From assembly GCA_964592475.1 (NCBI GenBank), contig CAZQEZ010000032.1, positions 1 through 36,289 on the forward strand: DNA of 36,289 nt, given 5' to 3'. Numbering within the stretch: position 1 is the first letter of the stretch; every line of letters starts with the position of its first letter. Shown here piece by piece: positions 15,376-22,655 of the stretch. The notes under the pieces were generated by a model, which saw only the letters and a program-made list of their open reading frames with translations, had not been told where the DNA came from and made no database searches. The stretch comes from CAZQEZ01 sp964592475. GTDB taxonomy: Bacteria; Bacteroidota; Bacteroidia; Cytophagales; Cyclobacteriaceae. The translations under genes and the position numbers were made by a program.

Positions 15376-15966
15376 ATGGCATCTAATAAAACACGAATAT
15401 TTCGATATTTCTTTAGAGGAATTCTATTTCTTGTTCCTCTGGCACTTACTATATACATTATAATACAAAGTATAAAATGGCTGGATGGTCTCATTCCAGT
15501 AAAGGTTCCCGGGCTTGGACTACTTATAATTCTTGTTACCATCACCTTATTTGGTTATTTAGGTAGTACATTGCTTATCAAGCCTTTTTTTGATTTACTG
15601 GAAAAGCTGATTATCAAGCTTCCTTTGGCAAATATTATTTACACTTCACTAAAAGATTTGATGATGGCTTTCGTGGGCGACAAACGCAAATTTAGTCAGG
15701 CTGTTTTGGTAGTAATGAATGCTGATTCTGGCATTCATAAATTAGGATTTATAACGCAGGCAGATCTGTCGCATCTTGGTATGCCTGGTAAGGTTGCAGT
15801 TTATTTACCACACTCGTACAACTTTTCTGGTAACTTATTCGTGGTGCCTCGAGAAAATGTAGTACCGGTAAATGCTCCGGGCGCCGATGTAATGAAGTTT
15901 ATTGTAAGTGGAGGTGTGGCAGGCCTGGACCCGGAAAAGTTAAATGCCGATAAATTGAAGCAGTAA
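15376..15966 (+). CDS. DUF502 family membrane protein
   Basis: The 196-residue protein has two N-terminal membrane helices (YFFRGILFLVPLALTIYII and PGLGLLIILVTITLFGYLG). Next comes the conserved IIKLPLANIIYTSLKDLMMAF segment of DUF502, then a soluble part with VAVYLPHSYNFSGNLFVVP and a C-terminal ISGG-like block (KFIVSGGVAGL). The family is a widespread inner-membrane protein of unknown function. ATG 15376 is chosen over the in-frame ATG at 15340, which lies inside the nqrE terminator. Its TAA overlaps the ATG of the phosphoesterase gene (TAATG), implying translational coupling. Confidence 0.88.
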   Translation: MASNKTRIFRYFFRGILFLVPLALTIYIIIQSIKWLDGLIPVKVPGLGLLIILVTITLFGYLGSTLLIKPFFDLLEKLIIKLPLANIIYTSLKDLMMAFVGDKRKFSQAVLVVMNADSGIHKLGFITQADLSHLGMPGKVAVYLPHSYNFSGNLFVVPRENVVPVNAPGADVMKFIVSGGVAGLDPEKLNADKLKQ

Positions 15967-16649
15967 TGAGTGGCAAAAGATTTGTGATATCCGATATCCA
16001 CGGATGCTTTCAAACCTTTCGATATCTACTTGAAAAAATCATCAAACCTACCGAAGAAGATCTGGTTTTTTTGCTAGGAGACTACATAAATAAAGGTCCG
16101 GCAAGCAAAGACTTATTAGATTATCTGATAGGATTGAAAGAAATGAAAAACGTCAAATTACTAAGAGGAAATCATGAGCAGGTTTTATTAGATGTGGTAG
16201 ATGATAAAACATCTGTTTTTGAATTGTATGAAAAAGGTGGAATGCATACAATGAAGTCATTTGGCATAGCCCATCCCAAAGACCTGGATAATGAATACCT
16301 GGAATTTTTGCGTGAATTATCTCATTATTTTGAATTAGAGGATTGTTGGCTCGTTCATGCAGGCTTTAATTTAGAAATATCAAATCCTTTGCAAGATGTA
16401 AATGCTATGCTCAACATTAGACAGATGCCATACCAACCATCTTTTTTAAAGAATAAAAAGATAATACATGGTCATATTCCGGTTCCCCTAAATAAAGTAG
16501 TTAACTATGTAAAATACAATCACTGGAATATTTATTTAGATAGTGGTTGCGTTTATCCTAAGCGGCCTGGTATGGGCTTTTTATCAGCTCTCGAGCTTAA
16601 TTCTATGAGTCTTACCTGTAAGGAATGTATTGATCCGGTCACCGATTGA
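15966..16649 (+). CDS. PPP-family metallophosphoesterase
   Basis: This is a calcineurin-like phosphoesterase of the serine/threonine phosphatase/ApaH/PrpE group (227 aa). The metal-binding motifs are in order: SDIHGC (D10, H12), GDYINKGP (D39), RGNHEQ (N69, H70), a later VHAGF and IHGHIP. The usual second aspartate of GDxVDRG is an asparagine (N42) and the arginine is a lysine, so catalysis may differ from classical protein phosphatases. Possible substrates are phosphoproteins or dinucleoside tetraphosphates; the sequence does not decide. It is cytosolic and translationally coupled to the DUF502 gene. Confidence 0.87.
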   Translation: MSGKRFVISDIHGCFQTFRYLLEKIIKPTEEDLVFLLGDYINKGPASKDLLDYLIGLKEMKNVKLLRGNHEQVLLDVVDDKTSVFELYEKGGMHTMKSFGIAHPKDLDNEYLEFLRELSHYFELEDCWLVHAGFNLEISNPLQDVNAMLNIRQMPYQPSFLKNKKIIHGHIPVPLNKVVNYVKYNHWNIYLDSGCVYPKRPGMGFLSALELNSMSLTCKECIDPVTD

Positions 16650-16725
16650 TATTAATTTTATACACTATCTTTCTTCTAAAAATAATAATCGAATAAATAT
16701 TACATGGCTATTAAAAAATTTCCTT

Positions 16726-16760
16726 TTTGAAAGTTAATTAAGGCATATTTTTATATTTTG
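16726..16760 (+). promoter_or_regulatory. candidate promoter of the TerB-like gene
   Basis: TTTG at 16726-16729 and TATATTTTG at 16752-16760 resemble the Bacteroidota -33/-7 pair with a 22-base spacer. The -7 element has one extra base relative to TAnnTTTG. It ends 26 bases before the ATG at 16787. Confidence 0.4.
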
Positions 16761-16786
16761 CAAAAAATTTTTAACTAAAACTCAGC

Positions 16787-17206
16787 ATGCAAAACACTTT
16801 AAAATCGAACTTTCGCTGGAAGCACATTCGTAACCTGGCAGCCCTGGCCAATATTGACGATGTGATTGATGACGAGGAATATAATTTTCTTTGCGAACTG
16901 TCAAAACGATATGAAATCTCGGTAAAAGAGGTAGACGATATTATAGCCAATCTGGGTAGTGCAAAGCCTGAAATTCCTGAAAACGTAGATCAACGCGTGG
17001 GACAGCTTTTGGATCTAATACGCATGATGATGATGGATAAGCGAATTGATAAGAGAGAAGTTTATTTTTGCCAAAATGTAGCCATCGGTTTTGGTTTTGA
17101 TAAAAGGATTGTAGAGTTTTTGGTAAAAAAATATAAAAGTGATCCTGAAAGTTTTGCTAAATGGCAGGACCTTACATTTGAAGCAAATAAGTTTCTGATA
17201 GCATAA
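16787..17206 (+). CDS. TerB-like protein of unknown function
   Basis: The 139-residue protein is all-helical and has the acidic pattern of TerB/DUF533-like domains: LAALANIDDVIDDEEYNFL in the first half and LIRMMMMDKRIDKREVYFC in the second. These mark the pseudo-symmetric halves that bind metal in TerB. There is no signal peptide or membrane helix. It has its own candidate promoter and is convergent with the fasciclin gene, so it appears monocistronic. TerB relatives occur far beyond tellurite resistance, so a resistance role should not be assumed. Confidence 0.6.
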   Translation: MQNTLKSNFRWKHIRNLAALANIDDVIDDEEYNFLCELSKRYEISVKEVDDIIANLGSAKPEIPENVDQRVGQLLDLIRMMMMDKRIDKREVYFCQNVAIGFGFDKRIVEFLVKKYKSDPESFAKWQDLTFEANKFLIA

Positions 17207-17211
17207 AGAAA

Positions 17212-17236
17212 CCGGTCACTGAAAGTCAGCAACCGG
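17212..17236. terminator. hairpin between the convergent TerB-like and fasciclin genes
   Basis: CCGGT (17212-17216) pairs with ACCGG (17232-17236), and inside it CTGA pairs with TCAG around an AAG loop. A-rich sequence lies on both sides, giving T-rich tails on each strand, so it may stop both convergent transcripts. Confidence 0.55.
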
Positions 17237-17273
17237 CAACATGAAAAAACCATTACTATTAAACCTCGTATTA

Positions 17274-19430
17274 TTAAAATTTAATACCTCTGGGCAATAA
17301 CACTTCATCTATTTCATGAATCACACCATTACTTCCTTTAATATCAACATTGATAATATGTGCATCTTTAGAAACAGGATTAATATCTCTAATAAAGAGT
17401 TGATGTGGAGTCTTTACCACACTAAAGAAAGATCCGTTCAAGGGTTTTACGGTATTGATACCTTTTTTAAGATCTGTACTTAAGATTTCTTTATTATCTA
17501 CATGGTACAATAAGATATTTTTTAAAATTTGTTTATTTTTAGGTTTCAGTAATTTATCTAACACACCAGCAGGTAATTTATTAAAAGCATCATTATTAGG
17601 TGCGAATACGGTAAATGGACCATCACCTTGCAATACACCTACTAAATCAGCAGCTTTTAGTGCAGCGACCAAAGTAGAAAATCGTGCAGTATTTAATGCT
17701 ATGTCCACAATGCTTTCGTTGGGTGGCATAAGAACCTGATCGATAAGATGTACAACACCATTGGTAGCAATAATATCGGTAGCAATAATGTTTACATCAC
17801 CGTTAATGGTTAAATCCCGCGTGTTAACATCAATACCAGCACCATTTAATGTTGGATACGAAGTATTCTCCAGATCAGCAGAGAACAACCTTTTATTTAC
17901 TACGTGATACAGCAATATATCTTTTAAATCATCCACATTTACCTCATCCAACGATACTCCTAATTGGGCTAACAGTTTGGCAAAGGCTGCATTAGTCGGA
18001 GCAAATACTGTAAAAGGCCCATCAGAACTTAACGCACTTGCCAGTTGAGCTTTAACTACTGCTGCTACCAAAGAACTTAGTTTTTCAGTGTCTTTAGCAA
18101 TTTCTACGATATTACCTGCAGGTGGCATTAATACCATATCTAACACATGAATTACACCGTTAGAGGCAACTATATCAGTGGCTATTACTTCTGTTTTACC
18201 ATTGATGAATATTTTACCGGAGTTGAAATCTACAAAGAATTTTTGGCCGTTAAGGGTTGCAAAACCTTTTTCATTTAATTCTTTAGCCAAAAATCTACCA
18301 GCCAGCACATGATATTTCAAAATATTAGCAAGGTCTGCTTTTGAGACTGCATTAAGATCGATTCCGGCATCTATGAACGCCTGATCAGTTGGTGCAAATA
18401 CTGTAAATGGTCCTTCACCTTGCAATGCTTCTACAAGCTCAGCTTTTTGCAGTGCTTGTACCAAAATCGAAAAATCCGGGTTAGATATTGCAATATCTAC
18501 TATTGTTTCGGTTTTTGGTTGTAGTACTTGATCAATCACATGAATCACGCCATTGGTCGCTAGTACATTAGGCACAATTACATTTACATCTTCATTAATC
18601 ACCACACCATTATCTGTATTTACGTGAATTTCTTCACCAGTAAGAGTAGTGTAAGGTTTATTTTCAAGATCAGGAGAAAAAAGTCTATCGGCTACCACAT
18701 GATATTGAAGCACAGCAGCTACATCTTTTTTGGTTACTTCACCCAAAGAAACACCAAGACTAGTGAAAAATTCCGCAAACGCCTTGTCAGTAGGAGCAAA
18801 TACTGTAAAAGGACCGCCATTTGCTAAAGCTCCGTCAAGTTCTGCTTTTAATACAGCTGCTACTAAAGCATTAAATTCTTCAGGGTTTTTGCTTACTGCA
18901 ACCTCTACAATATTACCTGCGGGCGGCATCAAAACTTTGTCTATTTTCTGGATGATTCCATTGGTAGCGATAATATTAAACTCCACCAACTCGGTATTGC
19001 CATTGATAAAGAAGTTATGATCCACTTCACTCACGTAAAAATCCTGACCATTAAGTGTATGAAAAGGTCGTTCCCCCAAGTTTTTAGTAAGTAATCCCGT
19101 AGCCACCACGTGGTACTTCAAAATATTGACTAGCTCTTCATTTGAAATAGCATTTAAATCTATTCCGGCTTCTTTAAATGCTTCATCAGTTGGAGCAAAT
19201 AAAGTAAAAGGACCAGGTTGAGAAAGCGCATCTGCCAAACCTGCCTGTACTACTGCAGATTCAAGGATTGTTAAATCGCTTTCACCAATTACTACGTCAA
19301 CCAAATTTTGTCCTTTTCGCGGAGAAGTACTATACTTCCCATCAGACAAAGGGTTTTCCATTAAATACTGGCAGCTTCCTAAAAATGCCGAAGCTAAAAA
19401 AATTGCAATTAGTTTAGTTAATTTATTCAT
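17274..19430 (-). CDS. lipoprotein with five fasciclin (FAS1) domains
   Basis: The 718-residue protein begins with a lipoprotein signal (LIAIFLASAFLGSC, C20) and then carries five FAS1 adhesion domains, at roughly 41-168, 172-305, 308-437, 441-570 and 573-716. Each has the FAS1 pattern GPFT(V/L)FAPT(D/N)xAF, a YHV in the middle and ATNGVIHxIDxVL(M/L)P at the end. Domains 1 and 3 share AGIDLNA(I/V)S and 2 and 4 share LGVSL(G/D)EV, so the array grew by copying a two-domain unit. It is probably surface-exposed and involved in cell-cell or matrix adhesion. It is convergent with the TerB-like gene. Confidence 0.93.
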   Translation of the reverse strand: MNKLTKLIAIFLASAFLGSCQYLMENPLSDGKYSTSPRKGQNLVDVVIGESDLTILESAVVQAGLADALSQPGPFTLFAPTDEAFKEAGIDLNAISNEELVNILKYHVVATGLLTKNLGERPFHTLNGQDFYVSEVDHNFFINGNTELVEFNIIATNGIIQKIDKVLMPPAGNIVEVAVSKNPEEFNALVAAVLKAELDGALANGGPFTVFAPTDKAFAEFFTSLGVSLGEVTKKDVAAVLQYHVVADRLFSPDLENKPYTTLTGEEIHVNTDNGVVINEDVNVIVPNVLATNGVIHVIDQVLQPKTETIVDIAISNPDFSILVQALQKAELVEALQGEGPFTVFAPTDQAFIDAGIDLNAVSKADLANILKYHVLAGRFLAKELNEKGFATLNGQKFFVDFNSGKIFINGKTEVIATDIVASNGVIHVLDMVLMPPAGNIVEIAKDTEKLSSLVAAVVKAQLASALSSDGPFTVFAPTNAAFAKLLAQLGVSLDEVNVDDLKDILLYHVVNKRLFSADLENTSYPTLNGAGIDVNTRDLTINGDVNIIATDIIATNGVVHLIDQVLMPPNESIVDIALNTARFSTLVAALKAADLVGVLQGDGPFTVFAPNNDAFNKLPAGVLDKLLKPKNKQILKNILLYHVDNKEILSTDLKKGINTVKPLNGSFFSVVKTPHQLFIRDINPVSKDAHIINVDIKGSNGVIHEIDEVLLPRGIKF

Positions 19431-19723
19431 ATTTTTAAGTTTTTGTTAAACATACTCCTTAAACATAGTTAAAATTTTAATGATTGATTCAATATCTCTG
19501 AACTGTAGAATATAAGAAGTGAGTTGTTGTCGATAAGATGCGAATTGATAAATTTATTTAGCAAGAACTTAACAATAATTCGCTCTAGGTTAAGAAGGCA
19601 ATTTTTATTTATTGGATATTTCGGACTGTTGATAAAATATTATTTTGTAAAGTGAAAATTGAGTAATATTTTTAAAATATCAAAACAAATCTAAAAAGGA
19701 TATAGTTATTATAGTAGGTCCTT

Positions 19724-19731
19724 TAATTTTG
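19724..19731 (+). promoter_or_regulatory. candidate -7 promoter box upstream of pfkB
   Basis: TAATTTTG fits TAnnTTTG. A transcript from here would start around 19738 and run straight into the hairpin at 19742. No -33 TTTG was found. Confidence 0.35.
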
Positions 19732-19741
19732 AGTTTTTAAG

Positions 19742-19779
19742 GTCGGTCTCATTTAATATGGGGCTGACTATTTTTTTTT
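19742..19779 (+). terminator. intrinsic terminator or attenuator in the pfkB leader
   Basis: GTCGGTCTC (19742-19750) pairs with GGGGCTGAC (19760-19768) as a 9-bp stem with three G-T wobbles and a 9-base loop, followed by nine T at 19771-19779. No plus-strand gene lies upstream within 2.5 kb. Its job may therefore be to terminate a leader RNA in front of pfkB, 20 bases before the start codon. Confidence 0.55.
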
Positions 19780-19799
19780 ATTATACCTGCATATTTTTT

Positions 19800-20729
19800 A
19801 TGAAAAAAATTGTAACGCTTACTTTAAATCCAGCGCTTGACAAAAGTGCTAAAGTAGAGAGACTAATACCAGATAAAAAGTTAAGAAGTTTTGATATAGA
19901 ATTTGAGCCTGGAGGTGGCGGTATAAACGTTGCCAGAGCCATTGACAAATTAGGAGGTGATGCCATGGCTGTATATCCCAAGGGTGGATTTACAGGAGAT
20001 TTTTTTGCCTCTTTATTAAACAAAGAAAACATAAACCAAAAAAGTATAACTGTAAAAGAAACTACTCGTGAAAACTTAATGGTAGTTGAAACTTCTACTG
20101 ATCAAAATTTCCGTTTTGGCATGCAGGGAGCATCTCTTTCTGATAAGGAGGTAGATCAATTACTGGAGCTAATAAAGCAAGCAAAACCAGATATATTAGT
20201 TGCCAGCGGTAGTTTACCACCTGGCTTGCCCGATGATTTTTATTCGGAGATAGGAAAACTTGCCAAAGAGCTTAATGCCCTATATATTTTGGATACTAGT
20301 GGTAAAGCTTTAAAAGAAGGTGTGAATAATGGCGTTTATTTGCTTAAGCCTAACTTAAGTGAGTTAAGTAGTTTGGCTGGAGTTGAATCGGCCGAAATGG
20401 AACAGGTAGATGATATTGCCCGCGGATTAATCAGCGACAATACCTGCAAAGCTGTGGCTGTTTCTTTAGGTCCCAGAGGAGCCATATTGGTTACCAAAGA
20501 CTATTTTGAACATATTCCGTCACCTCCGGTGCATAAAAAAAGCGTGGTAGGAGCTGGCGATAGTATGGTAGCAGGAATGGTACTAAAACTAGCCGAAGAC
20601 CAGGATCTGAAAACGGTAATAAGATACGGTGTTGCTGCCGGTACCGCCGCTACAATCACACCTGGCTCAGAACTATGCCGTCTTGAAGATGTTAAAAATA
20701 TTTATGATTGGATTTGTAAGAATAGTTAA
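19800..20729 (+). CDS. pfkB: 6-phosphofructokinase, PfkB type
   Basis: This ribokinase-fold sugar kinase (309 aa) phosphorylates fructose 6-phosphate in glycolysis. It follows E. coli PfkB closely in its motifs: TLTLNPALDKSA, FEPGGGGINVARAI, VASGSLPPGLP, AVSLGPRGAIL, the catalytic VGAGDSMVAGM with the base aspartate, and GVAAGTAATITPGSELC. Related 1-phosphofructokinases and tagatose-6-phosphate kinases share the fold, but the GGGGINVARA and GTAAT features favour Pfk-2. ATG 19800 (MKKIVTLTLNP) is chosen over ATG 19758, which lies inside the leader hairpin. tpiA follows on the same strand. Confidence 0.88.
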   Translation: MKKIVTLTLNPALDKSAKVERLIPDKKLRSFDIEFEPGGGGINVARAIDKLGGDAMAVYPKGGFTGDFFASLLNKENINQKSITVKETTRENLMVVETSTDQNFRFGMQGASLSDKEVDQLLELIKQAKPDILVASGSLPPGLPDDFYSEIGKLAKELNALYILDTSGKALKEGVNNGVYLLKPNLSELSSLAGVESAEMEQVDDIARGLISDNTCKAVAVSLGPRGAILVTKDYFEHIPSPPVHKKSVVGAGDSMVAGMVLKLAEDQDLKTVIRYGVAAGTAATITPGSELCRLEDVKNIYDWICKNS

Positions 20730-20735
20730 TAAAAT

Positions 20736-20763
20736 AGGAGCTTAAGTACTCTCCTTAGTTGTT
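20736..20763 (+). terminator. weak terminator after pfkB
   Basis: AGGAG (20736-20740) and CTCCT (20751-20755) form a 5-bp stem around a 10-base loop, followed by TAGTTGTTTT. It begins 6 bases after the pfkB stop. Confidence 0.4.
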
Positions 20764-20911
20764 TTATTTATATTGAGGAGTTCACCTTCCCGAACCGGAA
20801 TAGGCTAAAGCTCATTTCATTTAGTATTTATATGATGAATATCATTTAGGGCTAAATCGCAAAAACCTTAACTTTACGCTATCAATTTTTTAATTTAAAC
20901 AACAAACTAAT

Positions 20912-21673
20912 ATGAGAAAACAAATAGTAGCCGGCAACTGGAAAATGAATACCACAGTAGAAGAAGGCAAAAATTTGGCCCAAGGCATAGTGGATAAACT
21001 AGCCAGTGATAAAAAAGATGATACTCTGGTAGTATTGTCGCCACCTTTTATCCATTTGGGAGATATTAAAAATATTGTTTCAGGTAAAAAAGATGTTTTC
21101 CTGGCAGCGCAAAATTGTAGCGAACATGAATCCGGTGCCTACACAGGCGAGGTGTCAGCTCCTATGTTGAAGGCGATTGGCGTAGATTATGTAATATTGG
21201 GGCATAGCGAAAGAAGAGAATATTTTAAAGAAACCAATGAACAATTAGCTAAAAAGGTGGATATCGTGATGGAAAATAGTCTAACGCCAATTTTTTGTTG
21301 CGGTGAGCCTTTGGAAATTCGAGAAGGTGAAACACATGTCGAATATGTAAAAAATCAATTAACAGAAAGCCTTTTCCACCTGGATAGTAATCAGATAAAA
21401 CAGCTAGTTATTGCTTATGAACCTATATGGGCAATTGGTACGGGTAAAACCGCAAGCTCGCAGCAAGCTCAGGAAATGCATGAGAAAATAAGAGAACACA
21501 TTGCCGGCAAGTATGGTGCGGAAGTGGCTGATGAAATTTCGATATTATACGGTGGTAGTGCAAAACCAAACAATGCCCCTGAATTATTTGATGGTAAAGA
21601 TGTAGATGGAGGCCTTATTGGAGGAGCTTCTTTGAAAGTAGATGATTTTGTGGCAATTATTAATGCATTTTAG
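20912..21673 (+). CDS. tpiA: triosephosphate isomerase
   Basis: This 253-aa TIM barrel interconverts dihydroxyacetone phosphate and glyceraldehyde 3-phosphate. The active site is complete: AGNWKMN (N9, K11), the catalytic histidine in ILGHSERR, the glutamate in AYEPIWAIGTGKTA with loop 6, and the phosphate loops ILYGGSAKP and GLIGGASL. It lies 182 bases after pfkB. TAACTTTA at 20869-20876 is one mismatch from a -7 box, so tpiA may have its own promoter. A strong hairpin follows the gene. Confidence 0.97.
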   Translation: MRKQIVAGNWKMNTTVEEGKNLAQGIVDKLASDKKDDTLVVLSPPFIHLGDIKNIVSGKKDVFLAAQNCSEHESGAYTGEVSAPMLKAIGVDYVILGHSERREYFKETNEQLAKKVDIVMENSLTPIFCCGEPLEIREGETHVEYVKNQLTESLFHLDSNQIKQLVIAYEPIWAIGTGKTASSQQAQEMHEKIREHIAGKYGAEVADEISILYGGSAKPNNAPELFDGKDVDGGLIGGASLKVDDFVAIINAF

Positions 21674-21700
21674 TCGCTTCATGTAATCATTCAAAATAAC

Positions 21701-21739
21701 AATAAAGAAGTAGCGGCAGATAGCAACTGCTTCTTTATT
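21701..21739 (+). terminator. long hairpin after tpiA, adjoining the next start codon
   Basis: AATAAAGAAG (21701-21710) pairs perfectly with CTTCTTTATT (21730-21739), and the stem can extend inward by about three pairs including one G-T. The T-rich 3' arm itself may act as the release tract. It ends 9 bases before the ATG of the NmrA-like gene. Confidence 0.6.
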
Positions 21740-21748
21740 ATAAAAAAA

Positions 21749-22603
21749 ATGAAAATACTCGTAACAGGCGCAACTGGTAATGTAGGAAAAGCCACACTCT
21801 GGGCTTTGACTCAAAAAGATGATAAAAACCTTGAGTTGTTCGCGGCCAGCAGACATAAAAACAATCTGAAAGGTAGCAACAATGTGAAAGAGGTTTATTT
21901 TGATTTTGCTGATCCGGGTAGCTATCGAGACCACCTCGGCAATTATGATACAATTCTTTTGCTAAGACCTCCGCAATTAGCTGATGCGAAGAAGTTTTTT
22001 GAGCCTTTTGTTAATTCTTTAAAGCCAAATCAGCATGTTGTATTTCTTTCGGTGCAAGGTGCAGATAAAATGAGTTGGGTGCCCCATCATAAAATTGAGA
22101 AGTTGTTTTTGTCATCCTCAACACCTTATACGTTTTTGCGTCCTTCTTATTTCATGCAAAATTTCGAAGGAGACTTGCGTGAAGATTTGCTAAAAAGACA
22201 CCAGGTTTTTCTTCCAGCGGGTAAATCAAAATTCAACCTGATAGATGTAAAAGATATTGGTGAAGTAGCAGCTAAAATATTGGTAGATCCTGCCTCCCAT
22301 CATCAGCAAGCCTATGAGCTAACTGGAAATGAAAACCTCACTTTCGGCGAGATGGCAGCCATTATTTCTCAAGTTAGCGATACCAAAGTAATTTACAAAT
22401 CTCCCGGTATTATTAAATTTTTTATAACCAAAAAACGCCAGGGTATTAGCAGCGGTAAAATAATGGTAATGATTATACTGCATTATCTGCCTCGCCTGAG
22501 TAAAAAAGAGCCTGCCAAAACAGCTTGGGTAAAAAAAATCACCGGCAAAGAACCCGAGCAATTCAGTACTTACGTAAATATAACATTGGCTAAGTTACTT
22601 TAA
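21749..22603 (+). CDS. NmrA-like NAD(P)-binding protein
   Basis: This 284-residue atypical short-chain dehydrogenase has the N-terminal nucleotide-binding motif MKILVTGATGNVGKAT. It continues with TILLLRPPQLAD, VVFLSVQGAD and the conserved YTFLRPSYFMQNF that marks the NmrA/SDR-a5 group, then a C-terminal domain with AYELTGNENLTFGEMA. Members act as NAD(P)H-quinone oxidoreductases or as redox sensors; the substrate is not evident here. It is cytosolic. The only gap to tpiA is occupied by the terminator hairpin, so expression may rely on readthrough. It converges on the amidase gene. Confidence 0.85.
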   Translation: MKILVTGATGNVGKATLWALTQKDDKNLELFAASRHKNNLKGSNNVKEVYFDFADPGSYRDHLGNYDTILLLRPPQLADAKKFFEPFVNSLKPNQHVVFLSVQGADKMSWVPHHKIEKLFLSSSTPYTFLRPSYFMQNFEGDLREDLLKRHQVFLPAGKSKFNLIDVKDIGEVAAKILVDPASHHQQAYELTGNENLTFGEMAAIISQVSDTKVIYKSPGIIKFFITKKRQGISSGKIMVMIILHYLPRLSKKEPAKTAWVKKITGKEPEQFSTYVNITLAKLL

Positions 22604-22655
22604 AATGAGTACTTAAATTTATCCGGCAAAAATCCCCTTCTATTTTAAAAAGAAA

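Larger units (their letters stand above)
19431..19799. other. 369-base non-coding region between the fasciclin gene and pfkB
   Basis: This gap between divergent genes is very AT-rich and holds no convincing ORF. On the minus strand TAGATTTG (plus coordinates 19686-19693) fits a -7 box for the fasciclin gene, though its leader would be ~250 bases. On the plus strand TAATTTTG (19724-19731) fits a -7 box toward pfkB. A terminator-like hairpin occupies 19742-19779. Confidence 0.5.

Noticed and set aside
16787..17206. Tellurite-resistance gene terB
   Set aside because: Only the fold resembles TerB; no terZ, terC, terD or terE accompanies it, so a resistance function is not supported.
19758..19799. 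Upstream ATG extending pfkB by 14 residues
   Set aside because: It lies inside the leader hairpin and T-tract, and the added residues are not part of the PfkB family; MKKIVTLTLNP at 19800 is the natural N-terminus.
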